Assembly: GCA_024640485.1 (NCBI GenBank)
Contig: JAHEEY010000043.1
Coordinates: 1 to 16,304 of the forward strand
Direction: 5' to 3'
Origin: Chloroflexota bacterium
GTDB lineage: Bacteria; Chloroflexota; Anaerolineae; Promineifilales; Promineifilaceae
DNA: 16,304 bases
A program made the position numbers and the translations under genes. The notes under the pieces were generated by a model. That model was not told the DNA's origin. It worked only from the letters and a program-made list of their open reading frames with translations, and did not search any database. Each line of letters starts with the position of its first letter. Position 1 is the first letter of the stretch. This document shows positions 15,067 to 16,304 of the stretch, one piece after another.

Positions 15067-15849
15067 ATGAGCAACAGAAACGGACTCGGAAACCTAGATA
15101 ATCTCTTCAAATCCGCTAAAGATGACGGATTGACCGGGGACACCATGGATCTGGTGGTCTCAAACTTGAATGGACCTACCATGGCCGCAGCGGTCGGTGT
15201 CCCCCTAGACCAGCTGGCGACCAATGAAGTCACCCTGGCAATGAACATCATAGATATGAGCGGCTCGATGAACCGGCATGCCGGTGACTTGACACAAGCT
15301 TACAACCAGGAATATCTCAATGCGATGGCTGGTTCCACGGCTGCAGATGACATCATGGTCAGCACCGTCCTGTTCAACCGGCGGGTGGAGCTATTTCACG
15401 GCTATGTGCCACTGAATGATGCCCCGCCCCTTGATCACACAGTCTATCGGCCGGACAATTTGACCGCGCTCTACGATGCCGTCGCTGCCGGCCTGACAAA
15501 CATGGTCCTGTATGCGCAGCAGCTTCGGCAGAGTGGGGTCATGGTTCGATGCATCGTCATCGTCTATTCGGACGGCGCCGATAACAGTTCACGACAGCGG
15601 GCAGCGGATATCCGCCGGGCTTCTCAAGAACTCTTGCGCCACGAGATGTACACGCTGGCTTATGTGGGCTTCCGTTCAGGCGGTATCAGCGACCTTGAGC
15701 TCAGGAAATTAGCCGATGCCATCGGGTTCCCAGACATCCTGACAGCCGGGCTCAATCAACAGGAACTGCGCCGGATTTTCCATCTGCTGTCTGTGTCCAC
15801 TATCAGCGTCAGCCAGCGACGAACGGCACGCAGCGGGCTGTTCAACTAG
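15067..15849 (+). CDS. Cytosolic vWA-domain protein with intact MIDAS (TerY/YegL-like)
   Basis: The protein has 260 residues, no signal peptide and no membrane helix. The metal-ion-dependent adhesion site is complete: DMSGS (D63, S65, S67), T133 in DNLTALYDAV and D169 in VYSDGADNSS. The vWA fold spans about 53-245 and is followed by a short tail ending SQRRTARSGLFN. Such proteins bind partners through a metal ion; in TerY-P systems the vWA protein works with a PP2C phosphatase and a kinase, both encoded just upstream. AGGAG lies six nt before the ATG. A close alternative is a generic vWA protein unrelated to TerY, but the neighbourhood favours the triad. Confidence 0.85.
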   Translation: MSNRNGLGNLDNLFKSAKDDGLTGDTMDLVVSNLNGPTMAAAVGVPLDQLATNEVTLAMNIIDMSGSMNRHAGDLTQAYNQEYLNAMAGSTAADDIMVSTVLFNRRVELFHGYVPLNDAPPLDHTVYRPDNLTALYDAVAAGLTNMVLYAQQLRQSGVMVRCIVIVYSDGADNSSRQRAADIRRASQELLRHEMYTLAYVGFRSGGISDLELRKLADAIGFPDILTAGLNQQELRRIFHLLSVSTISVSQRRTARSGLFN

Positions 15850-15865
15850 AAGAGACCGTTGGGAC

Positions 15866-15930
15866 AGGGAGATCTTCTCGATGCGACAAGCTGGTAGAAG
15901 ACGCTGTCGCTTCAGCCAGAAGATCTCCCT
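15866..15930 (+). other. Long bipartite hairpin downstream of the vWA gene
   Basis: AGGGAGATCTTCT (15866-15878) pairs perfectly with AGAAGATCTCCCT (15918-15930), a 13-bp stem. Inside it GCGACA (15883-15888) pairs with TGTCGC (15905-15910), leaving a 16-nt loop. No T-run follows, so it is not a standard terminator. It lies between the vWA stop and the small membrane peptide gene and may be an RNA element controlling stability or expression of the latter (inference). Confidence 0.6.
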
Positions 15931-16030
15931 AGCCCAGGTACAAGAAGCCGCAAGAAGCTAAAGGCAAGGCGGCCAAAGTTGGGCAGGCCGCTGCCACAGC
16001 CACAGATCATTCACCGAGGAGAACACCACC

Positions 16031-16141
16031 ATGCTAATTTCAATCAGCACCCTAGCCATCACCATTTTCATCGCTTTCGTTCTTGGCATGTTAACTGCCT
16101 TCATTATGATGATGAACGCCATGGCTCGGATGAAGAAATGA
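16031..16141 (+). CDS. Small single-pass membrane peptide of 36 residues
   Basis: ATG 16031 is preceded by GAGGAG (16016-16021) with a 9-nt gap. The peptide begins MLISISTLAITIFIAF, has one hydrophobic helix (about 2-28) and a short basic tail, ARMKK. Its family is not recognised. It ends two bases into the bidirectional terminator region, so it is the natural last gene of the hydrolase-vWA unit. A strong ribosome site, a clean helix and the terminator support it as real; lack of a homologue is the main doubt. It could anchor the vWA or kinase to the membrane (speculation). Confidence 0.6.
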   Translation: MLISISTLAITIFIAFVLGMLTAFIMMMNAMARMKK

Positions 16142-16177
16142 AAAAGGGACACAAGGCTTCAAGCCTGTGTCCCTTTT
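16142..16177 (+). terminator. Bidirectional intrinsic terminator
   Basis: AAAAGGGACACA-A-GGC pairs with GCC-TGTGTCCCTTTT around a TTCAA loop, with a single bulged A. It has four or more T after the stem on the plus strand and a run of A before it (T on the minus strand). It serves both the vWA/small peptide unit and the convergent clpP gene. Confidence 0.85.
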
Positions 16178-16202
16178 GATAGGATACGAAATCAGTTAAA
16201 GC

Positions 16203-16304
16203 TTACAGCTCTTCAGCCGAGTGGATAATCTTACCAACCAGCCCGTACTCGAGGGCTTCATTTGCAGACATCCAGAAGTTTCGGTCGGTATCTTTTTCCA
16301 CTTT
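16203..16304 (-). CDS. clpP: ATP-dependent Clp protease proteolytic subunit, C-terminal end only
   Basis: The last 33 codons and TAA stop (16205-16203) are in the window; the rest lies beyond the right edge. The residues include DTDRNFWMSANEALEYGLVGKII, matching the conserved ClpP C-terminal segment (usual form DTDRDxFMSAEEAxEYGLID). The catalytic Ser, His and Asp triad is not visible apart from what may lie outside. ClpP forms the tetradecameric protease that works with ClpX or ClpA/C. It converges on the vWA unit and shares the bidirectional terminator. Confidence 0.8.
   Translation of the reverse strand, partial: KVEKDTDRNFWMSANEALEYGLVGKIIHSAEEL

Noticed and set aside
15866..15930. Hairpin as the terminator of the vWA unit
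   Set aside because: No T-run follows the stem; a much better terminator is at 16142-16177.
15931..16035. Short Lys/Ala-rich open frame between the hairpin and the small peptide gene
   Set aside because: A stop codon directly precedes it and there is no start codon in frame.

Overview
The window looks like chromosomal DNA from a Chloroflexota-type bacterium (Anaerolineae or Caldilineae are my guess). The basis is a moderately GC-rich composition, a secreted glycosidase with a long Thr/Pro/Ala linker of the TATATATP kind common in that phylum, and very large multidomain signalling ATPases. No rRNA, tRNA, CRISPR array or insertion sequence was found. Taxonomy is inference; no marker gene long enough to place it is present.

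Left part (1-5534). A secreted clan GH-A glycoside hydrolase reads leftward off the window edge. It is divergent from a UvrD/PcrA-like superfamily 1A helicase, and both appear to use extended -10 promoters (TGnTACAAT). A cytosolic AAA/STAND-type ATPase fused to an OmpR/PhoB-type winged helix follows. Its predicted promoter sits so close to the ATG that the transcript may be leaderless.

Middle (5601-11160). One 1683-residue protein combines a signal peptide, an extracytoplasmic FG-GAP/PQQ-like beta-propeller region, a transmembrane helix, a cytosolic helical region, an Ig-like/CARDB-like domain and a C-terminal AAA/STAND ATPase. This ATPase resembles the one in the preceding gene. The pair looks like a membrane sensor NTPase with a DNA-binding relative. 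A SixA-like histidine phosphatase converges on it.

Right part (11243-16177). This is the most interesting region. It carries a PP2C phosphatase, an atypical protein kinase with a zinc ribbon and a beta-rich C-terminus, an isochorismatase/nicotinamidase-like cysteine hydrolase, a cytosolic vWA protein with an intact MIDAS, and a 36-residue membrane peptide. Phosphatase, kinase and vWA form the core of the TerY-P triad (compare E. coli YegK/PphC, YegI and YegL). The genes form two tandem transcription units. Each starts at a near-consensus promoter carrying two copies of the same operator (TAGTGT-N7-ACACTA), one between -35 and -10 and one downstream of the predicted start. One unlinked repressor therefore probably controls both units and holds phosphatase/kinase and hydrolase/vWA in one regulon. 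A bidirectional terminator closes the unit, and the 3' end of a clpP gene enters from the right on the minus strand.

Stretches over 300 bases without a gene: none. The longest non-coding stretch is 15850-16030, which holds a long hairpin.
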